From Pseudomethylobacillus aquaticus (GTDB lineage: Bacteria; Pseudomonadota; Gammaproteobacteria; Burkholderiales; Methylophilaceae), in contig NZ_RJVP01000002.1 of NCBI RefSeq assembly GCF_003730115.1, forward strand, positions 434,001 to 498,000: a stretch of 64,000 bases of DNA, given 5' to 3'. This document shows, one piece after another, positions 1 to 10,768 of the stretch. Position 1 is the stretch's first letter, and each line of letters begins with the position of its first letter. A model generated the notes under the pieces. The model saw only the letters and a program-made list of their open reading frames with translations. It did not search any database and was not told the origin of the DNA. The position numbers and the translations under genes are program-made.

Positions 1-2540
1 GCCAGTCAGCTTATGCCAGCATCGCGCAGGTGCCGTCAGCGGTGGATCTGGCCGTCATCGCCACTCCGGCGGCTACGGTACCCGGCATCATCGAAGCCTG
101 CGGCCAGCAGGGGGTCAAGGCGGCTGTCATCATCACGGCGGGCTTCGCAGAAGCTGGCGAGGCCGGCAGGCAGCTGGAGCAACAGGCGCTGCAGGCGGCG
201 CGGCGCCACGGCATACGCCTGATCGGCCCCAACTGCCTGGGTATCATGCGTCCCGCCATCGGTCTCAACGCCACCTTCAACAAAGGCAGTGCCAATTCCG
301 GCCACCTCGCTATCGTGTCGCAATCCGGCGCGCTGTGTACGGCCATCCTGGACTGGGCCAGGAACAACGACGTGGGGTTTTCCAGTGTGGTGTCACTGGG
401 TGCGAGTGCCGACGTGGATTTCGGCGATATCCTCGATTATCTGCTGCACGATGTGCAGACTCACAATGTGCTGCTCTACATCGAGGGCATCCACGATGCG
501 CGGCGCTTCATGAGTGCCTTGCGCGCCATCGCCCGTGTCAAGCCGGTGATCCTGGTCAAGGTGGGGCGTCATGCCGCCGGTTCCAAAGCGGTCATGTCGC
601 ATACCGCCTCGCTGGCGGGGTCCGACGCTGTGTTCGATGCGGCGGTACGTCGCTTGGGGGTGATACGCGTGCAGACCATCGCTCAGCTGTTCTCGGCCGC
701 GCGTGCCATGTCCTGCGGCTTCCAGCCTACCGGCAACCGGCTGGCCATCGTCACCAACGGTGGAGGCCCAGGCGTGATGGCGGCCGACCGTGCGGCTGAC
801 CTGGGGATCGAAATGGCCACCTTGTCACCAGCCACGCTGGCCAGACTGGATGCCGTGCTGCCGCCCAACTGGTCGCACGGCAACCCGGTGGACCTGATCG
901 GTGACGCACAGGCCGACCGTTATCGCCATGCCGTCCAGGCCTGCCTGGACGACCCGCAAGTGGATGGCGTGCTGGCTATCCTGACCCCTCAGGCGATGAC
1001 AGACCCGCTGGCCGCCGCCGGTGCGGTGATTGCAGCGGGCGCCGGCCAGACCAAGCCGCTGATCACCTGCTGGATGGGCGAGGTGCAGGTGGAATCGTCA
1101 CGCAAGGCATTCATCCAGGCGCACAGGCCGCATTTCCGCACCCCCGAACCTGCGGTGGAAGTGTTCTCCTACCTTAGCGCCTATTACCAGAACCAGAAGC
1201 TGCTCATGCAGCTGCCTGGCCCGCTCTCTCACCATGAAGAGCCGGACATCAAGCGTGCGCGTGGCGTGATAGAACAGGCGCTGGACGAAGGTCGCACGCT
1301 GCTCAACGAGCTGGAATCCAAATCGGTGCTGGCGGCGTTCCGTATCCCGGTCACCGTCGCCAGGCTGGCGCATTCGGTCAGTGAAGCGCTGGAGATCGCC
1401 AGAGACATCGGCTATCCACTGGTGATGAAGCTGTGCTCGCCGGACATCCCCCACAAGAGCGATGTGGGCGGCGTGGTGCTCAATATCTACAGTGCGGCGG
1501 ATGTGCGCTCTGCCTTCCTGACCATCACCGAGAACGTGCGTGTCAAGCGCCCGCAGGCCAGGCTGACCGGCATCGCCATCGAGCCCATGATCCGTCGCCC
1601 GCACGGGCGCGAACTCATCGTCGGGGTCAGCCGTGACGTGGTGTTCGGCCCTGTCATCAGCTTCGGCGCGGGCGGCATCTTTGTCGAAGCGCTGGCCGAC
1701 TGTGCCGTGGCCTTGCCACCGCTCAACAGTTTCCTGGCGCGCGAGTTGATCCAGCGCACCCGCGTCAGCAAGGTGCTGGCGGCGTTCCGTCATCTGCCTG
1801 CGGCCAATATGGAGGCGCTGGAGATGGTGCTGCTGCGCGTCTCGGAAATGGCATGCGAGCTGCCCGGGCTGGTGGAGATGGACATCAACCCGTTGATCCT
1901 GGACGAGAACGGCGTGTGTGCTGTGGACGCGCGCATGGTCATCGAGGCGCAGGTGCCGGAGCGGCCGCGTTACGCGCACATGGCCATCTACCCCTATCCC
2001 ACCCATCTGGTCAGTCACTATGTGATGCTGGACGGTACCGACATCACCATACGCCCGATGCGGCCTGAGGATGCCGGCCTGGTGCAGCGCTTTGTGCGCG
2101 GGCTGTCCGAGGAATCGCGCTATTTCCGCTACATGAGCATGTTCAAGGAGTTGTCGCAGACCATGCTGGTGCAGTTCACCCAGTTCGACTACATCCGCGA
2201 GATGGCGCTGATGGCGGTGCATACGGTGCCGTCTGATAAACAGCAGAGTGGGGAGCAGCGCGAAGAGGAGCAGATCGGCGTGTCGCGTTACATCATCAGC
2301 CCGGACGGCCTGAGTTGCGAGTTCGCGCTGGTGGTCGCCGACGCGCTGCACGGACGCGGCGTGGGGCGCCAGTTGATGCTCACGCTCATGGATGCCGCGC
2401 GGGCACACGGCCTCAAGCGCATGAAAGGCTATGTGCTCAACAATAACCGCAACATGCTGCACCTGATGCAGAGCCTGGGCTTCACGGTCAGCCGCATGCC
2501 GGATGACAACACGCTCAGGCTGGTCGAGAAAGCGCTGTAA
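1..2540 (+). CDS. Pat-type bifunctional protein: NDP-forming acyl-CoA synthetase-like domains fused to GNAT acetyltransferase (5' end cut by window edge)
   Basis: Reading frame is open from base 3, so the N-terminus (probably several tens of residues of the CoA-binding domain) lies outside the window; the GTG at 30 is internal. Domain order is CoA-binding Rossmann domain, succinyl-CoA-ligase-like domain, ATP-grasp domain (about bases 1290-1960) and C-terminal GNAT domain (about 2040-2520, with the acetyl-CoA loop GRGVGRQL). This is the architecture of enteric Pat/PatZ (YfiQ), which acetylates lysines of acetyl-CoA synthetase and other enzymes. The motif SHTASLAGS holds a His codon at 600-602 where NDP-forming synthetases carry their phospho-histidine. 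The next gene, 4 bases downstream, is a deacetylase-family protein. Family assignment is firm; substrate is inferred. Confidence 0.9.
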   Translation, partial: QSAYASIAQVPSAVDLAVIATPAATVPGIIEACGQQGVKAAVIITAGFAEAGEAGRQLEQQALQAARRHGIRLIGPNCLGIMRPAIGLNATFNKGSANSGHLAIVSQSGALCTAILDWARNNDVGFSSVVSLGASADVDFGDILDYLLHDVQTHNVLLYIEGIHDARRFMSALRAIARVKPVILVKVGRHAAGSKAVMSHTASLAGSDAVFDAAVRRLGVIRVQTIAQLFSAARAMSCGFQPTGNRLAIVTNGGGPGVMAADRAADLGIEMATLSPATLARLDAVLPPNWSHGNPVDLIGDAQADRYRHAVQACLDDPQVDGVLAILTPQAMTDPLAAAGAVIAAGAGQTKPLITCWMGEVQVESSRKAFIQAHRPHFRTPEPAVEVFSYLSAYYQNQKLLMQLPGPLSHHEEPDIKRARGVIEQALDEGRTLLNELESKSVLAAFRIPVTVARLAHSVSEALEIARDIGYPLVMKLCSPDIPHKSDVGGVVLNIYSAADVRSAFLTITENVRVKRPQARLTGIAIEPMIRRPHGRELIVGVSRDVVFGPVISFGAGGIFVEALADCAVALPPLNSFLARELIQRTRVSKVLAAFRHLPAANMEALEMVLLRVSEMACELPGLVEMDINPLILDENGVCAVDARMVIEAQVPERPRYAHMAIYPYPTHLVSHYVMLDGTDITIRPMRPEDAGLVQRFVRGLSEESRYFRYMSMFKELSQTMLVQFTQFDYIREMALMAVHTVPSDKQQSGEQREEEQIGVSRYIISPDGLSCEFALVVADALHGRGVGRQLMLTLMDAARAHGLKRMKGYVLNNNRNMLHLMQSLGFTVSRMPDDNTLRLVEKAL

Positions 2541-2544
2541 GCGC

Positions 2545-3480
2545 ATGCCTACCGTTTACCTCACGCACCCTGCCTGCCTGAAACATGATCTCGGTGGCGA
2601 CCACCCGGAAACCCCGGCGCGCCTGCACGCCATCGAGGACCAACTCATCGCCAGCGGCCTCATGCAATTGCTGGATTACCAGCAGGCCCGTTCCGTGACG
2701 CGCGAGGAGTTGCTGCTGGTGCATAGTGTGGAGCATGTGGATGGCATGTACGCCATGGCGAGCGTGCAACAACAGACCCGGACGCTGGTGCAGCTGGACG
2801 ACGACACCGCACTGGGTCCGCATACGCTGGAGGCCGCCTGTTTTGCTGCGGGGGCTGTGGTGCAGGCGGTGGACATGGTGATGGCCGGTGAGGCGCTGAA
2901 TGCCTTTTGCAATGTGCGGCCACCCGGCCACCATGCCAATCGGCATCAGGCGGCTGGTTTCTGCATCTTCAACAATCTGGCGGTGGGGGTGGCGCGCGCC
3001 CTGCATCATCACGGTTTGCGGCGTGTGGCGGTGGTGGATTTCGATGTGCATCACGGCGATGGCACGGAAGCCATCTTCCATGATGAGCCGCGTGTGCTGA
3101 TGTGCTCCACCTTCCGACACCCGTTCTACCCATATAGCGGGACAGGCCCGCATAGCCCGCACCGCATCAACGTACCCCTGCCTGCCGGGGCAGACGGTGA
3201 CCGGTTCCGGGCGGCGGTGACCGAGTTCTGGCTGCCCGCCTTGCAGGCGTTCGCCCCGGAGATGATCTTCATCTCGGCAGGCTTCGATGCTCACCGTGAA
3301 GACGAGATGGGTGGGCTGGCGCTGCGCGAGGCGGATTATGCCTGGGTGACGCGCCTGCTCATGCAGCAGGCCGAGGCCACCGCGGCAGGCCGCATCGTGT
3401 CGGTGCTGGAGGGCGGCTATGCGCTGAGCGCACTGGGCCGCAGTGCCTGTGCGCACATACGCGCACTCAGCGCCGAGTGA
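2545..3480 (+). CDS. Histone deacetylase family protein (class II / AcuC-like amidohydrolase)
   Basis: 311-residue zinc amidohydrolase of the arginase/deacetylase fold. Visible family motifs are RPPGHHA with the catalytic His pair (about residues 124-130), GFCIFNN, DFDVHHGDGTE with Asp and His zinc ligands (about 166-176), FISAGFDAH with the third ligand Asp (about 248), and LEGGY near the end. The family includes AcuC, acetoin-utilisation hydrolases and polyamine deacetylases. The ATG at 2545 lies 4 bases after the acetyltransferase stop, so the two are probably co-transcribed. By analogy with Bacillus AcuA/AcuC this suggests protein-lysine acetylation and deacetylation, but a small-molecule substrate cannot be excluded. 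Confidence 0.9.
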   Translation: MPTVYLTHPACLKHDLGGDHPETPARLHAIEDQLIASGLMQLLDYQQARSVTREELLLVHSVEHVDGMYAMASVQQQTRTLVQLDDDTALGPHTLEAACFAAGAVVQAVDMVMAGEALNAFCNVRPPGHHANRHQAAGFCIFNNLAVGVARALHHHGLRRVAVVDFDVHHGDGTEAIFHDEPRVLMCSTFRHPFYPYSGTGPHSPHRINVPLPAGADGDRFRAAVTEFWLPALQAFAPEMIFISAGFDAHREDEMGGLALREADYAWVTRLLMQQAEATAAGRIVSVLEGGYALSALGRSACAHIRALSAE

Positions 3481-3490
3481 GCTGCCGGGC

Positions 3491-3679
3491 TTACTGGTAG
3501 TCTTCGATGTGGTAGATCACGGCCGGGATCGGGCTGTAATTGCTGGACACCTCGAATTCTTCGGCGGCGATATCGTCCCATTCGTCCCACATCTGCTGCG
3601 TGGCGTTCCAGCCGGGAATAGTGGAAAAATCCCAGTCTATACGGGTGATCTCTGTTGTGGCGTGCTCTAGTGTGCTCAT
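3491..3679 (-). CDS. Small acidic Trp/Tyr-containing protein of unknown function
   Basis: 62 residues, strongly acidic, with aromatic residues (WDF, WDEWDD, YSPIP, IYHIEDYQ). No signal peptide or membrane segment and no family I recognise. A GGAA ribosome-binding site 8 bases before the ATG and use of a single plausible start support a real gene. It converges on the deacetylase-family gene (11-base gap) and lies downstream of katG on the same strand, but the katG terminator at 3844-3872 probably separates the two transcripts. Confidence 0.55.
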   Translation of the reverse strand: MSTLEHATTEITRIDWDFSTIPGWNATQQMWDEWDDIAAEEFEVSSNYSPIPAVIYHIEDYQ

Positions 3680-3843
3680 GATGACATTCCTTATGTGTTA
3701 CATCGCGTACTTACATCCTTGTTAACGACTCGCTTTCCTGTTTGCTTACTGTCTTGCTACAGCTTCATTTATACGCCGTCACGGCGGTGGCGATCGCCTG
3801 AGAAGAACGCATAAACCACGCCAGTTCAAGCATTTAGCCGCAT

Positions 3844-3872
3844 AAAAAAACGCCCCACACAGGTGAGGCGTT
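3844..3872 (-). terminator. Rho-independent terminator of katG
   Basis: Read leftward, arms AACGCCTCAC and GTGGGGCGTT (one G-U pair) enclose a 4-base loop and are followed by a T-run (A-run 3844-3850 on the + strand). It lies about 50 bases after the katG stop. The rest of 3680-3920 shows no gene; it must also hold the promoter of the 62-residue protein. Confidence 0.85.
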
Positions 3873-3920
3873 GGTGCTGCATAGGCCCGGCATCCAGCGC
3901 CGGGCCGTGTTACGGTTGCA

Positions 3921-6508
<2,588 letters not shown>

Positions 6509-6547
6509 GCTATTTCTGCGTAGAACTATTTTCTACGCAGAAATAGC
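6509..6547. repeat. Perfect 17-bp hairpin spanning the stop codon of the PepSY gene
   Basis: Bases 6509-6525 and 6531-6547 are exact reverse complements, with a 5-base loop (6526-6530) that contains the stop codon of the leftward PepSY gene. Neither side is followed by a T-run, so a standard intrinsic terminator is not supported; it could protect the mRNA 3' end or stop transcription with help. Confidence 0.75.
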
Positions 6548-8055
6548 AGCATGCCCAGCACGCCCAGCACCACATTGCCCAACGCGAACAGCGAGACCAG
6601 CAGATCACGCAGCGTCTTGTTGGCATCTGCAAACACCCATTTGTGCAGATAGGCGAATACCCAGCCTTCGAACCGGTCCATAGGCTCGATTTGCGCGGCG
6701 AGCACCCCGGTGGCCGGTTCGATGTAATAGTGCTGGCCATCGGCCAGCAGACTGTCGATGCGCACCACCGGCAGGCGTTTGAAGATGAAACCGTATTCCC
6801 CGCCAAATTTATGCACCACCGAGGTGTGCCCGAAGTCGGCGACCGGACGTCCGGTCAGCATGGCGAGCTGCAGGCGCGCGATGGCCAGCATGGGCAGATC
6901 GAACACCACCGGCTGATCTGCGGCCCAGGCATTCGGCAGGCGGCCGTGGTTGGCGTGACCACCGTGTTCTGCATGCGCATCCTTGCCCAGTGTAGCTTTG
7001 GCCAGCGTAGCATTGCCATGCGTAGCTTTGGTATCCGCAGCTTTGGCAGGTTTGCTTTCCTGTGCCAGCACGCCCACTTGCGATCGCGGCGTGGCGGCTG
7101 ACGTGCTCTGCCATAACCAGTAGGGTTTTCCGCCCAGTTGCAGCAGTGTGAGCTGGCGCAAGGACTGCTCGGCCAGCGCCTGCCATGGTGCAGCCTGCAG
7201 ATCGGCCAGCGTGATGGTGGAGCTTGCCAGAGGCATGGCGCGCTGTGCCTGCTCGGCACTGACCATCAGATGCAGCAAGCCACTGCTCGCCAACAGCAAG
7301 GTGGCCAGTGCAACCGCCAGGCCCAGTTGCCTGTGCACGCGGCGCACGCCGTGCTGACGGCCGCCGCCGCGACGACGCAGCGCCAGCACCAGACCGCTGA
7401 TGGCCGAGATGAGAATGGCACTTAGCACCAGGCCGGCGAGCGGCACTTGCAGGCCTGGCACGCTATCCAGAAATCCCCAGTTATGCCCAAAATGGAACCA
7501 GGCGGAGAACAGGTCGCGCCTGCGATCCGACAGCGTGGCCAGCCGTATCTGGCCATTGTCGATATAGGCGCGTGGCCGGTCGTCGCCTTCGAACGTGATC
7601 TGCCACACGGGCAGCAAGCGCTGCACAGCCGGATATTGCGTGCTGAACCCGGTGATCCAGCGCGCATCGACTACCTGACGCTGCCGCCAATGGGTGTAAT
7701 GACGGGCCAGCTGGATCGCATAATCCCGGTCTGCATGTTCGATGCGCTGACCTGATCTGGCGTCCAGCCATAGCGCGGGCTTGCGCATGTCCGTCACCAC
7801 CCGATAAGCGGGTTTGCCGTCCAGCACATGCACGCTGAGCTGGTTAAGGGCGTGGATACCGTGCTGCGGTAACAGCTGCGCAGGCGCGATGGCCGCTTTC
7901 AGGTCCAGGTGCTGTGCCGGTGGCTGGAACGCGGCGGGCACCGGCTGCACGCGGGTCATGATAGGGTGGGAGATGCCGGAAAGCCCCCACAGAATGAGGC
8001 CTATGCAGCTGAGAACGCCCAGCCAGCGGTGCCAGAATTGCCAGGAATGTGTCAT
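6526..8055 (-). CDS. PepSY-associated transmembrane protein with His-rich periplasmic loop
   Basis: 509 residues with four hydrophobic segments: near residues 10-30, 206-228, 245-265 and 486-505. This layout matches the PepSY_TM (PiuB-like) inner-membrane family, often encoded beside TonB-dependent receptors and implicated in reduction or uptake of metals or siderophores. A loop around residues 340-372 is low-complexity, with Ala/Lys/Thr repeats followed by a His-rich run (HAEHGGHANHG), suggesting metal binding. The gene follows the TonB-dependent receptor by 82 bases on the same strand and ends inside a perfect hairpin. Family firm, substrate unknown. Confidence 0.85.
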   Translation of the reverse strand: MTHSWQFWHRWLGVLSCIGLILWGLSGISHPIMTRVQPVPAAFQPPAQHLDLKAAIAPAQLLPQHGIHALNQLSVHVLDGKPAYRVVTDMRKPALWLDARSGQRIEHADRDYAIQLARHYTHWRQRQVVDARWITGFSTQYPAVQRLLPVWQITFEGDDRPRAYIDNGQIRLATLSDRRRDLFSAWFHFGHNWGFLDSVPGLQVPLAGLVLSAILISAISGLVLALRRRGGGRQHGVRRVHRQLGLAVALATLLLASSGLLHLMVSAEQAQRAMPLASSTITLADLQAAPWQALAEQSLRQLTLLQLGGKPYWLWQSTSAATPRSQVGVLAQESKPAKAADTKATHGNATLAKATLGKDAHAEHGGHANHGRLPNAWAADQPVVFDLPMLAIARLQLAMLTGRPVADFGHTSVVHKFGGEYGFIFKRLPVVRIDSLLADGQHYYIEPATGVLAAQIEPMDRFEGWVFAYLHKWVFADANKTLRDLLVSLFALGNVVLGVLGMLLFLRRK

Positions 8056-8137
8056 TACCCTGCCTTGAACGATCAGTGGCGGTTGCCGTTATGGCACAAC
8101 CGCCTGCTTGTTTGCTAACGGTGGTGAACTGCTCGCT

Positions 8138-10186
8138 TCAATAACGCCATTGCACGCCCAGGTAGGCGCTGCGGCCATCTCCAGGCAGGAACAAAGGGCC
8201 GTCCATGCCGTTGCTGTTGCGTATCACGCTGGTCGTGGCTGCATATTTTTCGTTGCCCAGATTGCGGCCTTCGAGGAACCAGGACCAGTGCTTGTTGATC
8301 TGGTGCCCCACCTTCAGACCGAACAGCGTGTAGCTGTCCGCGTACAGCGTCTCGGCAAAGTCCACGGCGTAGCGCTGCGGTGAGCTTTCGATGGTGGGGC
8401 CGATGTAGAAGCCACCCTGGCGATACAGCAGTTCACCACGCAACAAGGCCCTTGGTATCCCCGGCAAGCGGCTATTGCCAAAGCTGTTGTCGCCGTCAAA
8501 GTAGAACTCGTTGAGCAGCAGGCTATGGCGCCATTGCAGTTGCCAGGGCAGGCGTACGGTCAGGCCCATTTCCAGGCCGGCATGGGTGGTGTTGCCCGCA
8601 TTGGTGGTTTGCGCCACGGGTAGTGGGTTGTTGCCGGCAACGAACACGGCCGTCTGCAGCAGTTCGTTGCGCAGCTTGGCGTGATACACCGAGACATCCC
8701 AATCCACATGCGTGCTCTGGCCACGCGTACCGATCTCGAAGGTGGTGCCTTCCTGTGCAGACACGATATTGGGCCTCAAGCCACCGGCCAGCTCGCCGAA
8801 CGAAGGGGGTTCATAGCTGCGCGAGACGTTCGCATACCACTGCACATGCGGGGAGGCCTGATACAGCACACCAAGCTTGGGGTTGGTCTGCACATAACGC
8901 ACGTTGAAGCTTTCGTCCTGTGCCGCGTTGGCAAAGAACTGGTCTTCCAGCTTGCGCTTGGCATTGGTGTATTGCAGGCCGGCTACCAGCGCCAGCTCCG
9001 GCGTGACATAGAAGCGGTTCTCGGCATACATTTCCAGGTTCTTGGCCGTTTGACGGCTTTGATTGGTGCGTGCACCGCGATTGCCCTGAATGTTGACGAA
9101 GCGGTCGTCATTGGTCACGCCATAGCTGGGGTTGAAGCCGACGACCACCTCGTTCTTGTGTCCGAACAGGCTGCCGGTGCGTGTGTAGCGCACATCCAGG
9201 CCAGCATCGTGGTTGTCCTGATCCAGCACCTGGAAGATGGGGTGGAACAGATTCTTGTCGGAATAGTAGGCACCGATGTCCAGCTGTGCATTATCCCAGC
9301 GCAGGGTGGTCTTGTTGGCGATGCGGGTCACTTCCAGGTCACGCTTCTGCTGCAAGGTGGCCGGGCTCAGGAAAGCATCGCTGGGGTCATTGCGTAGCTG
9401 GGCTTTGGTCAGGTTGCCGGGAAGGTTGGAGTCGCTTTTAGAATAACCCAGGTAGAAGCGGGTTTCGATGTCTTCATTGATGCGATAGCCGATATTGGCG
9501 TTGATGCGCTGCGCCTGCTGTTCAGAGAAGTCACGGAAGCCGTCCTGATCAAAGGTGCTGGCACTGACGAAATAATCCAGATCGCCGATCACACCACCAG
9601 TCGCGACCCCGAAGCGGCGATAACCGAAACTGCCGAACTCCACGCGGGTTTCCAGTGCGGGTGCGGTGTGGCCGGTGGGCGAGACGAAGTTGATGGCGCC
9701 GCCCAGATTGCTGGCCCCGTAGCGCAATGCATTGGCACCACGGTACACCTCGATATAGCGGGTGGCCATGGGTTCTATGGCCTGGAAGTCGAAGCTGCCG
9801 TCAGCCAGATTGACCGGGATGCCGTCCTGCATCAGCTTGATGCCACGGCCATGGAAGGTGCGCTGCAGGCCGGAACCGCGTATGGACAGGCGGCTTTCTT
9901 CAGCGCCAAAACGCGACTGCACGAACACGCCCGCGGCCAGGCCCAGCGTGTCATTGAAGGTGGAGACGCGGCCTTCGCGCACCTGTTCCATATCGACGAT
10001 GCCGACACCGCCTGCGGTTTTGTTGATCTGCTCGGTGGCGATCTCGATGCCAGGCTGGGTGAGCGGTTCTTTGATCGCCTGGTCGACAACCTCGATGGCG
10101 GGTAGCTTGATGCTGTGATCCGCCTGTGCATGGCTGCTGAACATGGCGGCGATGGCCATGCATAATGGTGTGTAGGGTACTTTCAT
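8138..10186 (-). CDS. TonB-dependent outer-membrane receptor
   Basis: 682 residues counted from ATG 10186, chosen over the ATG at 10225 because it directly begins a signal peptide (MKVPYTPLCMAIAAMFSSHA) and has a GGGGGAG ribosome-binding site. The N-terminal plug domain (about residues 40-190) holds LSIRGSGLQRTF and YRGANALRYGASNLGGAINF, typical of TonB-dependent receptors; a 22-strand barrel follows and the protein ends in an aromatic residue (WRY). It takes up metal chelates or another ligand across the outer membrane using TonB energy. DUF2946 and PepSY neighbours suggest a metal, possibly copper, but I saw no Fur-box-like sequence to decide between iron and copper. Confidence 0.93.
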   Translation of the reverse strand: MKVPYTPLCMAIAAMFSSHAQADHSIKLPAIEVVDQAIKEPLTQPGIEIATEQINKTAGGVGIVDMEQVREGRVSTFNDTLGLAAGVFVQSRFGAEESRLSIRGSGLQRTFHGRGIKLMQDGIPVNLADGSFDFQAIEPMATRYIEVYRGANALRYGASNLGGAINFVSPTGHTAPALETRVEFGSFGYRRFGVATGGVIGDLDYFVSASTFDQDGFRDFSEQQAQRINANIGYRINEDIETRFYLGYSKSDSNLPGNLTKAQLRNDPSDAFLSPATLQQKRDLEVTRIANKTTLRWDNAQLDIGAYYSDKNLFHPIFQVLDQDNHDAGLDVRYTRTGSLFGHKNEVVVGFNPSYGVTNDDRFVNIQGNRGARTNQSRQTAKNLEMYAENRFYVTPELALVAGLQYTNAKRKLEDQFFANAAQDESFNVRYVQTNPKLGVLYQASPHVQWYANVSRSYEPPSFGELAGGLRPNIVSAQEGTTFEIGTRGQSTHVDWDVSVYHAKLRNELLQTAVFVAGNNPLPVAQTTNAGNTTHAGLEMGLTVRLPWQLQWRHSLLLNEFYFDGDNSFGNSRLPGIPRALLRGELLYRQGGFYIGPTIESSPQRYAVDFAETLYADSYTLFGLKVGHQINKHWSWFLEGRNLGNEKYAATTSVIRNSNGMDGPLFLPGDGRSAYLGVQWRY

Positions 10187-10250
10187 GGGGCTCCCCCGTG
10201 AGGCTAGGCTAACGCGTGTCGGCATCTAGGCGCGACAGCGAGACTGAGGT

Positions 10251-10269
10251 GGCCATGCAGCGCATGGCC
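10251..10269. repeat. Intercistronic hairpin between DUF2946 gene and TonB receptor
   Basis: GGCCATGC and GCATGGCC form a perfect 8-bp stem with a 3-base loop, just after the DUF2946 stop. There is no T-run. It may reduce read-through or stabilise an mRNA end. Confidence 0.4.
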
Positions 10270-10275
10270 TGAACG

Positions 10276-10704
10276 TCAGGCTAGAGCGGGAGGAGCGCGC
10301 GGATTGGAACTCGCCCACACGAACAGCGGGCGAGGGGAGTGCAGGAACAGCGCAGCGACACGGTACTGTGTCAGTGGCTGCAATACAGGCAGGCCGGTGT
10401 CATGCAGCATGACTACACTGGCGGCATGCACCGTGCAGTAGGGGCAATGCTGCATGTTCTGCATATCGGAGCGTTCAGGAGCCGGGTCTGCGTTCTGTTG
10501 GTCCTGAACGCTCTGGCTGAGGTATTTGATGCCGTAGACGGTACACACCTCCAGCCAGGGTGCCGCTTCCTGCTGGGCGGCGGCCATGGCATGTGATACC
10601 GTCGGCATCAGTGCGTTCAGCACGATGGCCAGCGCAGCCAGCCAGCTGATGAAACGACGATGTTGTCTGAACACATGCATGCAGGCATGGTAGCAACAAC
10701 GCAA
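10276..10704 (-). CDS. DUF2946 family protein
   Basis: 142 residues from the first ATG; a start at 10680 (MHVFRQHRRF) is equally possible. One hydrophobic segment (ISWLAALAIVLNALMPTVSHA) looks like a signal or anchor sequence. A CPYC motif in the context MQHCPYCTVH gives a potential metal- or thiol-active site. This is the usual plan of DUF2946 proteins, short single-anchor proteins often found next to TonB-dependent metal receptors. It is first in the leftward cluster DUF2946 - TonB receptor - PepSY protein. Function not established. Confidence 0.75.
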   Translation of the reverse strand: MRCCYHACMHVFRQHRRFISWLAALAIVLNALMPTVSHAMAAAQQEAAPWLEVCTVYGIKYLSQSVQDQQNADPAPERSDMQNMQHCPYCTVHAASVVMLHDTGLPVLQPLTQYRVAALFLHSPRPLFVWASSNPRAPPALA

Positions 10705-10768
10705 CTTGAGAACAAGAAGCCCGGTCTACCTCAATAGGCCAAGGCTTCAGGCTTAGTCAGGAGTCAGG

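Noticed and set aside
1098-2546. 482-residue open frame antisense to the acetyltransferase gene
   Set aside because: No family motifs and His/Arg/Gln-rich composition typical of the antisense frame of a GC-rich gene; the same holds for long antisense frames opposite katG (5025-6248), mshE (24072-25712), mshL (37132-38874) and dxs (47979-49535).
10201-10269. Hairpin near 10251-10269 as intrinsic terminator
   Set aside because: No T-run on either strand; kept only as a low-confidence hairpin.
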